Assembly (NCBI GenBank): GCA_964435725.1 | Contig: CAYTAJ010000058.1 | Location: 1-15,028 of the forward strand | Direction: 5' to 3' | From: Litorimonas sp964435725 | Lineage (GTDB): Bacteria > Pseudomonadota > Alphaproteobacteria > Caulobacterales > Maricaulaceae | Length of the DNA: 15,028 nucleotides | Part shown: positions 7,330-15,022 of the stretch, one piece after another | Position numbering within the stretch: position 1 is the first letter of the stretch | How the letters are laid out: the number at the start of each line of letters is the position of its first letter | Notes under the pieces: generated by a model | Seen by the model: only the letters and a program-made list of their open reading frames with translations | The model's database searches: none | Told to the model about the DNA's origin: nothing | Translations under genes and position numbers: made by a program

Positions 7330-8276
7330 CGGGCACGACCCACGAAATCGCCGCTATTCCTATTTGCAAGCTCCTGTAGAAAAATCGTTAGAGCTTTATC
7401 TTGGGTATAATTCCCTATGGCAACCGTATGTATTTCCGCGCGTCCTCGATTGCGATTACTGACATTGGCAATAATTTCACCGGGCCTCCCATCATCGGGG
7501 GCACCATCTGATATAAGAATGACGGCTTCCGGGCGCATATTAAGGGCACGTACCATGGCTGCCTGTGTAGGCGTCCCGCCACCGAAACGACGCGAGAGGC
7601 CTGAAACAAAATTACGGGCTTGATTGATTGTAGCGGGATCAGCTCTCGTAAAACTTCCGCCACGTGGGAATGTGTCATACGTCGGGCCGCCGCGATAACC
7701 AATGATTGCAAAGCGGTTATCGGATTGCATGACATCAAGAATTTCATTGAGAGCCCGCTCCACATTACGCGTATGCGATTTCATCGAACCCGACATATCA
7801 ACGACTATAACCACTTCTTTTTTTGTCGTGGCTAATCCCAAAATAGAAAATTCCACGCCTGTATTCGTACTGCGGGGTGGTTCAACGACAGACTCAGGTT
7901 CCGGAATGGGTTCTGGGTCAGGTTGTGGCAATGGGGGCGGATCGGGAATTTGAATTTCGGCAGTCTGCTTTTGAACCTCTCGTAAACGATCTTCAATGAC
8001 TGACATTTCAGTTTCAGTCGTCCGGTATTGTTTATCGAGCAATCGGATTTCAGCTTGAATAGCCCGGATTTCGCTCATTTCTGATTGTGTTGAACTGGCA
8101 ACAAGGCGACGTTTTTTTACCAGCTCTTCCAGCTCTTCCATCGATTGATCGGTTCCCCCTAATTTATAATATGGGAATAAGACCAAAACAATCAGAATGA
8201 AGGCGCCAAGAGCAGCGGCAAACAAGTCCAATGCAGAAATAGAAAAGACGGAAACATTGCGCCGATTTGACCGCAT
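7326..8276 (-). CDS. MotB-like single-pass protein with intact VWA domain (paralogue 1)
   Basis: The 316-residue protein has the same plan as its downstream paralogue. A basic N-terminus leads into a helix at about 15-36 (SALDLFAAALGAFILIVLVL) with D17 at its start. A coiled coil lies at about 43-108 and a TonB-like Pro/Glu/Asp linker at 109-134. A complete VWA domain spans about 140-316. All MIDAS positions are present: D160, S162, S164 in DMSGS, T235 in GGGTPT, and D257 in ISDG. VWA domains with a full MIDAS usually bind a divalent cation and an acidic ligand residue. The helix pattern D-x3-A-x2-A-F resembles MotB, so I infer that it plugs into the MotA-like channel with the VWA domain held in the periplasm. 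The ATG shares one base with the upstream stop. Confidence 0.92.
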   Translation of the reverse strand: MRSNRRNVSVFSISALDLFAAALGAFILIVLVLFPYYKLGGTDQSMEELEELVKKRRLVASSTQSEMSEIRAIQAEIRLLDKQYRTTETEMSVIEDRLREVQKQTAEIQIPDPPPLPQPDPEPIPEPESVVEPPRSTNTGVEFSILGLATTKKEVVIVVDMSGSMKSHTRNVERALNEILDVMQSDNRFAIIGYRGGPTYDTFPRGGSFTRADPATINQARNFVSGLSRRFGGGTPTQAAMVRALNMRPEAVILISDGAPDDGRPGEIIANVSNRNRGRAEIHTVAIGNYTQDKALTIFLQELANRNSGDFVGRAR

Positions 8277-9121
8277 TAGCCACCGCCACCCAAAATACGG
8301 ATAAGTGTATAAAGCTGGCGTTGCTTCGCTTTCTTTTTCTCCGCCTCATTCATTGAGTCTGACAACGCAACGGAGTCACCCAATATTTCGTGATCCATTT
8401 CTTCATTGATAATATCATTTGAGCGTTTCAAGCGACCATCAAGATCATCCATATAAAGAGCTTCAAGATCGTCCAGTTCAGATTCAAAGGCGGTAAATTC
8501 AACCTCATCACGCGTTGTTACCAAAGCATCCGCATATTGGGTGACCGACAAGCCATGTATAAGGTCTTCATTTGCACCAAGACGGAATAAAGAGTCCGAT
8601 AATATCTGCCTCAAGAACAGTGCATCTTCTACAATCACTGCATTGAAATCCACGTTATTCAAAGCATTATCGTAAGCGCTCAAACTATTGACCTGACCTG
8701 TTATGGCAGACTTACAAAGTGTTGCAAAATCTATGACATGAGCCATGTTCGTGATGGTAATGTCTGGCGCCGCCTGGCGTAAAACAGGGTTGGCAATATC
8801 CTCGATAACCTCAAGCAAGGCTCGATCTGTGGTACTGTCCTGGTAACCATATTTATGGAGCGCATTGCGGAATTCAGGCGTTACATCACGTGCCATTTCC
8901 TCAGTAAGGCGGAAAAACTGATATCGTATCTCATGGTCTTCAGATGGAAACTCTGCCATTCTATTGATACAAAAATCTGGATTAAAATCCTCAGTCTTCA
9001 CCTTAGGCGACATAGCAAGTGTATTATCTAGGCCCACAGGTGAAACGGATTGCGCAATTGCTGGATTTGCTACGAAATTAACGCTTAATAAGAAACCCAA
9101 AGATGACAGAATACGCAGCAT
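8276..9121 (-). CDS. Secreted helical protein of unknown family
   Basis: I do not recognise this 281-residue protein. It starts with a Sec signal peptide (hydrophobic 4-18, likely cleavage AIA|QS after residue 23), so the mature chain should be periplasmic. It is acidic, mostly helical in character, with only two cysteines in the mature part (C51 and C136), which could pair. No enzymatic motif is visible. The C-terminus is Lys-rich, then ends in a short hydrophobic and Gly stretch. It is joined by one-base overlaps (TAATG) to the lipoprotein gene before it and the VWA gene after it. It is therefore probably made with them and acts between the outer-membrane lipoprotein and the inner-membrane complex; that role is inferred from position only. 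Confidence 0.85.
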   Translation of the reverse strand: MLRILSSLGFLLSVNFVANPAIAQSVSPVGLDNTLAMSPKVKTEDFNPDFCINRMAEFPSEDHEIRYQFFRLTEEMARDVTPEFRNALHKYGYQDSTTDRALLEVIEDIANPVLRQAAPDITITNMAHVIDFATLCKSAITGQVNSLSAYDNALNNVDFNAVIVEDALFLRQILSDSLFRLGANEDLIHGLSVTQYADALVTTRDEVEFTAFESELDDLEALYMDDLDGRLKRSNDIINEEMDHEILGDSVALSDSMNEAEKKKAKQRQLYTLIRILGGGG

Positions 9122-11130
9122 TATTTTGCGGCAACCACGTTAAAAGGTGAAGCTGGCGCCGTCGAAGATGAACCAACATCCTGACCGGCGCGGTATGTAC
9201 GAAACTTATCTTTTTGACCCGCTTTGGACACACGCACAGGCCCATCTGCAACGCCGTTGATAAAATTCCCTTCCAACGCATATGTTCCATCTGCTTCATG
9301 AACGAGCATAAGGCCCGATCCATTGGCGAGACCATTTCGCGCATAACCATAATATTCAACAGAAGAGCCATCGGCCTTTTGATAGATCCCGACGCCACTA
9401 CCATTGGCTTTGCCACCCTCACAAACACCCATCCATGTTCCAGATGTTGATGTATCCGCGCCAAAGGCACATCGCGTTGCGACCGTATCCAGTGAGCGTT
9501 GACGTGTTGTGTAAAGGTCTTGAAGTTTAGATTTTAGGTCCTCATAGCGAATAGCGGTAATCGTTTCACTACTATCAAGTAAGTTAACTGTGACGCTTGT
9601 TTGTTGTTCTAATGCAGGAACGATGGATGACAAATAGTTACTACCGACCGCTTTAGAACGACTGTTAAGCGCGATGGCCTCTTGAGTCGCGACCATCGCA
9701 CCTTGAATAGCTAAGTTCGTGAGAACTTGGTTGCCATAATTCGTGCGTTGCGCACGGCGAATACAATTATTGTATTCACTTTGCGTTCTGGCACCATTAC
9801 ATTGTCCACCACTACTCCCGCCGTTCGCAATGGCAGCTCCCGCCGCCACGGCCCCTAATATTGCCAAGGCCGTCGCTTGATTCTGCTTTCTGGCCAGTCT
9901 TCTACGCTCTTCAAGGACTTTATATTCCGCCATAATCATATCGCGCATTTGGGCACCCATCTCACCATTATGGATACCGTCGAAAACCCGAAGCGATTGC
10001 ACTGACAAATAATTGCGCTCCGCATCAAGTAGTCGCTCTGCATAGCGCAGACGCGCATTATAATCGGCCTTGTCAGAGCCCACATAGGTTAAGGCCGCAA
10101 GAGAAGGGTCATAGTCAGCAATAGCCGCCGCTTTATTCGCCATGACGGCCTTCTGAACATCTGTACGATTTATGATATTGATCACTTTATCGGCCATGGC
10201 ATCCGAAAAGACACGCTCTAGGGGATCAACAGACCCATCATTCGCCGTCTTTAGTCTGGAGAGAGCGACACCATCGAGCTTTATTTTCTCAACTGGATAG
10301 GATGTCACCACATTATCTTTCAGCCCGCTATTAAGATTACCGCTTGAGACATTCAGAGGGTCTTCTTTTTTGAGATAAGAGACAAAATCAAGCTCAGGCA
10401 CCCCTGCATTAAACTGGCCTTCTTGCATTCCTTTTAACGTTCTCACAGCGTCTTCGCGGCTATTACCTGCCGCATAAGGAATGAGAGGCGCACTTGCAAA
10501 CAGAACCCCCTGTGTTGGGGCCGAGGCGAGATGATCGGTACGCACCGTTACGAGCGGGGTTACGAGGTCTCCAAATGTAAGAGGCTTTTCTCCCATCATT
10601 TTTTCAGGATCGGGAAAAGAATAAGTGGCGAAATCGACACTTACAACGGTTGGAAGGCTCTCAGCTTGCGTAATCGGTTCAGATGTTAATTTGCCATTAG
10701 CGTCAAGTTTCACAGCATGGGGCGACAGCAAAACCGAATGTTCAGGTAGTCGTGCGGCCAGTTCTTTGTAAAGCGAGAGGGCAAAGTAATTTGATTTAAC
10801 AATAACGCTATCGGCAATACTCTCGCGTTCCGACGCATCACCGCTTACTTTAGAACCACCAATAGCTGAAGTTTTAAAAGCCTTGTAATAAGCCTCTTTG
10901 GCATCCGTTTCTACAACAGCGGGGTAACGAATGACTGCCATAACACTCCCGTCAGGGGCCTGCGTGTTAAGTGTCTCGACTTGGGATAGGCCGACAATGG
11001 CTGATTGTTTAGAGCCTTTAGCCGTTGAGGCACATCCCGTCGCAAATAGCGCAGTCGTGCCCAGTAAAATTGTCGCCATACATAGTTTACGGGTCTTGTT
11101 CAGAACGTTCTGGGGAACAAAAACTGCCAT
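9121..11130 (-). CDS. Large outer-membrane-type lipoprotein with C-terminal MORN-like repeats
   Basis: The 669-residue protein begins with a lipoprotein signal whose lipobox is LFATG|C33. Ala at +2 favours outer-membrane sorting under the E. coli rule. I chose the ATG at 11130, because GAGGG lies five bases upstream of it. The ATG at 11148 would add six residues but has no ribosome site. The body (about 40-400) is a mixed fold I do not recognise. Residues 419-436 form an Ala/Gly-rich hydrophobic stretch after a basic helix, followed by a Gly/Ser-rich piece containing two cysteines (444 and 456). Residues 563-645 hold three MORN-like repeats (WMGV...NGSGVG, YYGY...NGSGLM, LEGN...DGPVRV). It is the first gene of the operon, with a predicted promoter just upstream. 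MORN repeats occur in membrane-associated and wall-associated proteins; function unknown. Confidence 0.88.
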   Translation of the reverse strand: MAVFVPQNVLNKTRKLCMATILLGTTALFATGCASTAKGSKQSAIVGLSQVETLNTQAPDGSVMAVIRYPAVVETDAKEAYYKAFKTSAIGGSKVSGDASERESIADSVIVKSNYFALSLYKELAARLPEHSVLLSPHAVKLDANGKLTSEPITQAESLPTVVSVDFATYSFPDPEKMMGEKPLTFGDLVTPLVTVRTDHLASAPTQGVLFASAPLIPYAAGNSREDAVRTLKGMQEGQFNAGVPELDFVSYLKKEDPLNVSSGNLNSGLKDNVVTSYPVEKIKLDGVALSRLKTANDGSVDPLERVFSDAMADKVINIINRTDVQKAVMANKAAAIADYDPSLAALTYVGSDKADYNARLRYAERLLDAERNYLSVQSLRVFDGIHNGEMGAQMRDMIMAEYKVLEERRRLARKQNQATALAILGAVAAGAAIANGGSSGGQCNGARTQSEYNNCIRRAQRTNYGNQVLTNLAIQGAMVATQEAIALNSRSKAVGSNYLSSIVPALEQQTSVTVNLLDSSETITAIRYEDLKSKLQDLYTTRQRSLDTVATRCAFGADTSTSGTWMGVCEGGKANGSGVGIYQKADGSSVEYYGYARNGLANGSGLMLVHEADGTYALEGNFINGVADGPVRVSKAGQKDKFRTYRAGQDVGSSSTAPASPFNVVAAK

Positions 11131-11135
11131 AAAAT

Positions 11136-11140
11136 CCCTC
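11136..11140 (-). promoter_or_regulatory. Ribosome binding site deciding the lipoprotein start
   Basis: GAGGG on the minus strand lies five bases before the ATG at 11130. No equivalent lies before the longer in-frame ATG at 11148, so this site decides the start. Confidence 0.65.
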
Positions 11141-11154
11141 ATTATCATGTTAGT

Positions 11155-11183
11155 CTTATAAACTTTACCAAGCCAAATATTAA
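11155..11183 (-). promoter_or_regulatory. Candidate sigma-70-type promoter of the seven-gene operon
   Basis: On the minus strand TTAATA (11178-11183) and TATAAG (11155-11160) are 17 bases apart, matching the -35 at four and the -10 at five of six positions. Transcription would start near 11148, which fits translation from 11130 rather than 11148. The region is A+T-rich, so this remains a prediction. Confidence 0.4.
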
Positions 11184-11401
11184 CCTGTCCTGAAACTTAA
11201 CCAAAAGTAAAGTCGCTTTAAAATAAGTTTTGTTAAATCCAACTAATACAAATCTTTTACAAGGTATGGTTTTTGCTCTTCATCAAACGTAGAAATAAAC
11301 TCATTCTTACATAAAATTAGAGCTTAGCGGCACGATAAATCTTGCATATTTGGAAACACCTTTTAGTCTTTCAAATGCATTAACCTTGAAAACTTATACT
11401 T

Positions 11402-11406
11402 AGGTG
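11402..11406 (+). promoter_or_regulatory. Ribosome binding site of the DUF2796 gene
   Basis: AGGTG lies five bases before the ATG at 11412 and supports that start. Confidence 0.6.
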
Positions 11407-11411
11407 CAATA

Positions 11412-12269
11412 ATGAAAATTCTGTACAAATTAATATTACCGGCGGTAGCAGTGTCGGGATTATTAGTCGCCTGCTCAGATCCCTCTTCTTCTGAAACCGA
11501 CACTTCTATTGAAGGTATGGATGTATTAAAAGGTGATGCCCCCGTTGCCGTCGAAGAGACCAACGAAATTGTTGCAAAAGACCAAAGTGGTGAAACTATA
11601 GACGTCCAAGGTGCTAACGGTCATTCGCATGATTCAGGTGATACAGTTAGAGCGGCAGAGGCTCATATACATGGTGCGGCTGAACTGTCTGTTGTATTAG
11701 AAAATGATCTTCTGATTGTAGAGCTTGAGTCTCCCCATTATAATATTTTGGGATTTGAGCATGCGCCAGAGACTGAAGCGCAAAAGGCAGCCGTAAAAAG
11801 CGCAGAAACACAACTGATGTTAGGTGAAGCCCTCTTTAGTTTTAATGCGTCAGCGCAATGTCAGTATCAGGCGAATAATGACGCCATAACTTTATTCAAA
11901 ACTATGTCTGACGGTGATAGTCATGACCATCATGGCGAGGACCATGACAAAGATCATGATCATGAACATGCAAATGAACATGATCACTCACATGATGATC
12001 ATGCCCATGATGCCGACCATAATCATACGCATGAAGACTCCGATGATAAAGATCATTCACATGGTGATCATCATGACCATGCTCACAAAGATGTGGTTTT
12101 ACAATATACATTTAAATGTGAAGACAGCTCTCAGCTCGGTATGATGACGGTTGGGCTATTCGATGCATTTGAAAATATGTCAGATTTAGATGTTGTTTAT
12201 CTTGGCCCATCGACACAAAAGCAGGTAAGTCTTAATCGCAATCAAACAAAAATGGATTTGACCCCGTGA
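11412..12269 (+). CDS. zrgA: His-rich DUF2796 (ZrgA-family) lipoprotein, predicted zinc binding
   Basis: The 285-residue protein starts with a lipoprotein signal (lipobox LLVA|C21, Ser at +2). The DUF2796 fold is marked by HIHGAAEL (85-92), a run up to EHAPET (116-121) and a C-terminal part from 228 that contains YTFKC. A low-complexity insert at 171-225 holds 21 His among Asp/Glu, a likely zinc chelator or buffer. HSH at 71-73 adds to it. C150 and C236 could pair. In Vibrio cholerae, ZrgA belongs to the Zrg ABC system linked to zinc uptake. Here it is followed by DUF3299, ATPase and permease genes, the same kind of set. The stop overlaps the next start (GTGA). Lipid anchoring is predicted from sequence only. 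Confidence 0.88.
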   Translation: MKILYKLILPAVAVSGLLVACSDPSSSETDTSIEGMDVLKGDAPVAVEETNEIVAKDQSGETIDVQGANGHSHDSGDTVRAAEAHIHGAAELSVVLENDLLIVELESPHYNILGFEHAPETEAQKAAVKSAETQLMLGEALFSFNASAQCQYQANNDAITLFKTMSDGDSHDHHGEDHDKDHDHEHANEHDHSHDDHAHDADHNHTHEDSDDKDHSHGDHHDHAHKDVVLQYTFKCEDSSQLGMMTVGLFDAFENMSDLDVVYLGPSTQKQVSLNRNQTKMDLTP

Positions 12270-12892
12270 CACGCGCTCTACTAGCAGGCTCTTTATTACC
12301 GCTCTTCCTCGTTTTAGGAGGTTGCAGTGGGAACACGTCTGGCGAGACATCAAAAACTGAGCAGGCGCAATCAAGCTCGCAAACCGAAGTCTTGCGGTGG
12401 GAAGATCTTATGCCGGAAGGTGAAGATGAGGTTTTAGCTGAGCTTTATGCAGAATTCTACGAAGATCAAGAAATGCGCATGATCGAGCAAATGAATTTGG
12501 CACAAGCCGCGCGTGAAAACACCGACATTATGAGTCTCATTGAAGAAGGCAGTGCAGCCGATTCAATGGAGCAAATAGGCACCTATAACGTGGTCGATGA
12601 TTTAGACGGTAAGAGCATCAGATTGCCCGGCTATGTCGTACCTCTCGATTTTAATGCAGAGTCAGAGTATCAAGAATTTCTTCTTGTCCCCTATTTCGGC
12701 GCCTGTTTGCACACGCCACCACCACCTCCCAATCAAATTGTTTTTGTGAAATCCGAAGAGGCAACAAAAATTACGGATATTTATGAACCTGTTTGGGTTG
12801 AAGGCGTTATGAAAACAGGAAAGTTTGGATCAGATTTAGGCAATAGTGCTTATGAACTTTCACTGTCCAAATTAGAGCCCTATGTCTACTGA
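12266..12892 (+). CDS. DUF3299 lipoprotein of the Zrg-type locus
   Basis: It starts at GTG 12266, overlapping the previous stop by four bases. The 208 residues begin with a lipoprotein signal (lipobox VLGG|C20, Ser at +2). A Ser/Gln-rich linker and an acidic segment (about 42-75) follow, then the DUF3299 domain at about 105-208. Its hallmarks are LPGYVVPLDF (120-129) and the conserved CLHTPPPPPN (147-156), in which C147 and H149 could bind metal. DUF3299 members are small periplasmic or lipid-anchored proteins often found beside DUF2796 and LolD-like ABC genes. The biochemical role is unknown. The ATPase gene starts 11 bases before this gene ends, so the four genes are probably translationally coupled. 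Confidence 0.88.
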   Translation: MTRALLAGSLLPLFLVLGGCSGNTSGETSKTEQAQSSSQTEVLRWEDLMPEGEDEVLAELYAEFYEDQEMRMIEQMNLAQAARENTDIMSLIEEGSAADSMEQIGTYNVVDDLDGKSIRLPGYVVPLDFNAESEYQEFLLVPYFGACLHTPPPPPNQIVFVKSEEATKITDIYEPVWVEGVMKTGKFGSDLGNSAYELSLSKLEPYVY

Positions 12893-13583
12893 TGATGTTT
12901 TGTCGCTTGGCCAATTACAGTTTGGCTATGAGGCGACACAAACAATTATCGATATTGATAGCTTTCATATTAAAGCCAGAGAGAGCGTTTTTCTAAAAGG
13001 GCCCAGTGGCTCCGGTAAGAGTACGCTTTTGGGCCTCATTGGTGGTGTTTTGACGCCGAAGAGCGGCACACTCGCCATTTGTGGCACGGAACTCTCTGAT
13101 ATATCATCGGCCCGTCGCGATAAAATCCGTGCGGATTATCTTGGTATTATTTTCCAACAATTTAATTTGCTTCCTTATTTAAGCGTTTTGCAAAATTGCA
13201 CCCTGCCCTGTCGTTTTTCAGAGCGGCGGCATCAGAGAGCTATTGAGGCAAAAGGTTCCATCAAAGAGGCAGCACGGTCGCTGACACTTGGTCTTGGCCT
13301 TACAGAAGCAGACTTAAAACGTCCGGTTGGTGAGCTTAGCGTCGGGCAACAACAACGCGTTGCTGTCGCGAGAGCGCTGATTGGTGGGCCAGACATCATT
13401 ATCGCAGATGAACCCACCTCAGCGCTGGATCATAATAACCGAGACCGATTTATCGAATTGCTTAATCAAAACCGGGAAACCTTTGGCAGCAGCCTCTTAT
13501 TCGTGAGCCATGACCAAACGCTCTCAAAACACTTTGACAGGGCCGTCTCGCTTTCTGAGATAAATGCAAGGGTCACGGCATGA
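12882..13583 (+). CDS. LolD/MacB-type ABC transporter ATPase
   Basis: The 233-residue protein has all ABC ATPase motifs: Walker A GPSGSGKST (40-48), Q-loop FQQFNLLPYL (91-100), signature LSVGQ (152-156), Walker B IIIADEP (172-178), D-loop SALD (180-183) and switch His H210. Its length and motifs match the LolD/MacB/FtsE group, which pairs with permeases that do not move the substrate through a classical pore but use mechanotransmission. It overlaps DUF3299 by 11 bases and the permease by four (ATGA), so it is the ATPase for that permease. The insert around 111-127, rich in Arg and His, is longer than in a typical LolD. The context suggests work on envelope zinc proteins or zinc-linked lipoproteins. 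Confidence 0.93.
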   Translation: MSTDDVLSLGQLQFGYEATQTIIDIDSFHIKARESVFLKGPSGSGKSTLLGLIGGVLTPKSGTLAICGTELSDISSARRDKIRADYLGIIFQQFNLLPYLSVLQNCTLPCRFSERRHQRAIEAKGSIKEAARSLTLGLGLTEADLKRPVGELSVGQQQRVAVARALIGGPDIIIADEPTSALDHNNRDRFIELLNQNRETFGSSLLFVSHDQTLSKHFDRAVSLSEINARVTA

Positions 13584-14851
13584 GAAATTCACCTGTCCTC
13601 ACCCTCGCCTTGCGCTCTTTATGGGCCCGTAAAATCACAGCGATTTTGACAGTTATTTCAATTGCGGCTGCTGTATTGCTGTTCGTAGCCGTTGAGAATT
13701 TACGTCAGGGCGCAAGAACCAGTTTTGAGCGCACGATTACGGATACGGACATTATCGTCGGTGCGCGCTCGAGCCCAATTAATCTCGTTCTTTATTCCGT
13801 TTTTCAAATTGGAGACCCGACGAATAACATTACTTGGGAAACCTATGAAGACATTAGGTCTCGTAGAGATGTGGCTTGGACTGTTCCTATAAGCCTAGGA
13901 GATTCACATAGAGGCTTTAGAGTCATCGGCACGACACCCAATTACTTTGAGCATTATAAATTCGCTGACTCACAGTCTCTCGAATTATCCGAAGGACAAA
14001 TTTTTTCTGATCTCTTTGATGTTGTTTTAGGCGCGCAAGTCGCACGAGAACTAGACTATGCGCTTGGAGACAAAATTACGTTATCACACGGCTTAGGCGG
14101 GACAAGCTTTGTCAATCATGACAACCTTCCCTTTCGTATCACCGGTATATTGAGACCCACGGGTACGCCTGTTGACCGATCTGTCATGGTGAGCTTGGAG
14201 GCCATCGAAGCGATTCACAAAGGATGGCAAAATGGTATGCCAACCGCTATCAGCCGACTTCAAACATCTGAGCAGCTGCGTGAAAGTAGCTTAGTGCCTG
14301 AAAGCATTACGGCCGTTTATGTGGGGGCTACGTCCCGAATACGCACGCTTGGATTACAAAGAGATTTAAACACATACCGTGCTGAACCCCTACAGGCCGT
14401 TATTCCGGGCGTAGCACTCAGTCAGCTATGGAATGTTGTATCCGTGGTAGAAAAAGCCCTCGCGCTTGTTTCCGCCTTTGTTATTGCGGTTGGACTTATT
14501 GGGATTTTGACGTCTATCCTCACCTCATTGAATGAAAGACGTCGGGAAATGGCTATTTTACGCGCTATGGGCGCCCGCGGACATCACATTGTGACGTTAT
14601 TGGTTAGCGAGGCAGCATTACTGGCCTTCATTGGAAGCACAATAGGCCTGACGGTTTTATATGGTCTGCTTTGGATTTTTAGACCGTTATTAGAATCACG
14701 CTTTAATATAGGCGCTCTACGCCTCTGGCCAGGGACATTTGATTTATGTGTATTGGCGGCGGTGACCATCATAGCCGCAATACTGGGCCTGATACCCGCT
14801 ATTATAGCGCTAAAGCGTTCACTTGCAGACGGATTAACTATCAGAGTTTGA
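13580..14851 (+). CDS. MacB/FtsX-type ABC transporter permease
   Basis: The 423 residues give four membrane helices: about 19-39, then 292-316, 337-367 and 387-411. A large periplasmic domain (about 40-290) lies between the first and second. This is the MacB/LolC/FtsX layout. The coupling segment NERRREMAILRAMGA (318-332), facing the ATPase, is typical of the family. The periplasmic domain begins with VGARSSPINLVLYSVF (60-75), a motif I associate with permeases near DUF2796/DUF3299 genes. The start overlaps the ATPase stop by four bases. Such transporters have one permease chain per half; no second permease gene is present, so a homodimer is expected. The 3' end overlaps a short convergent frame by 18 bases. 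Confidence 0.92.
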   Translation: MRNSPVLTLALRSLWARKITAILTVISIAAAVLLFVAVENLRQGARTSFERTITDTDIIVGARSSPINLVLYSVFQIGDPTNNITWETYEDIRSRRDVAWTVPISLGDSHRGFRVIGTTPNYFEHYKFADSQSLELSEGQIFSDLFDVVLGAQVARELDYALGDKITLSHGLGGTSFVNHDNLPFRITGILRPTGTPVDRSVMVSLEAIEAIHKGWQNGMPTAISRLQTSEQLRESSLVPESITAVYVGATSRIRTLGLQRDLNTYRAEPLQAVIPGVALSQLWNVVSVVEKALALVSAFVIAVGLIGILTSILTSLNERRREMAILRAMGARGHHIVTLLVSEAALLAFIGSTIGLTVLYGLLWIFRPLLESRFNIGALRLWPGTFDLCVLAAVTIIAAILGLIPAIIALKRSLADGLTIRV

Positions 14852-15022
14852 CGTCTGATCTTTTGTTTCAGTTTTGGTATTACTATCTCTATCCGCCTCG
14901 CGGTTTTCAGCACGCTTAGCAAAACGCATTTGCGCTGTCATAGCCGCCGAATGGGCAGCGTTTGAAAAGCTCGGCTTCGCTTTCGTTCTATATTGCCTAT
15001 CAGCATTCAAAGCACGCGCCAT
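14834..15022 (-). CDS. Small basic hypothetical protein, or C-terminal part of a larger one
   Basis: The frame encodes 62 residues from an ATG at 15022 to a TAA at 14834-14836. It is Arg/Lys/Ala-rich for about 45 residues and ends in a polar Asp/Ser/Thr tail. I recognise no family. The frame stays open to the window edge upstream of the ATG, so it could be the C-terminus of a longer gene. No clear ribosome site is visible in the six bases before the ATG. It runs against the permease gene and overlaps its last 18 bases. Being the only candidate in the last 180 bases, it is plausible but unproven. Confidence 0.4.
   Translation of the reverse strand: MARALNADRQYRTKAKPSFSNAAHSAAMTAQMRFAKRAENREADRDSNTKTETKDQTSNSDS

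Larger units (their letters stand above)
11149..11411. other. Divergent intergenic region between the motor-like operon and the zinc operon
   Basis: About 260 A+T-rich bases separate two divergent operons. Apart from the candidate minus-strand promoter at 11155-11183 and a ribosome site for the plus-strand operon, nothing is convincing. In particular I see no clear Zur-type palindrome before the zinc-related genes. Confidence 0.6.

Noticed and set aside
5557..8276. Zorya anti-phage system
   Set aside because: A MotA-like and MotB-like pair is present, but no OmpA-like domain, helicase or ZorC/ZorD/ZorE-like gene is in view. The channel protein also lacks the long cytoplasmic tail known for ZorA.
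11395..11400. TATACT as a -10 box for the zinc operon
   Set aside because: Transcription would start around 11407, downstream of the ribosome site at 11402-11406, and no -35 is evident.
11902..12111. Minus-strand His-rich frame opposite the zinc-binding insert
   Set aside because: The alternating CAT/ATG/GAT repeats read as His or Asp on either strand, so this is a shadow of the plus-strand gene.
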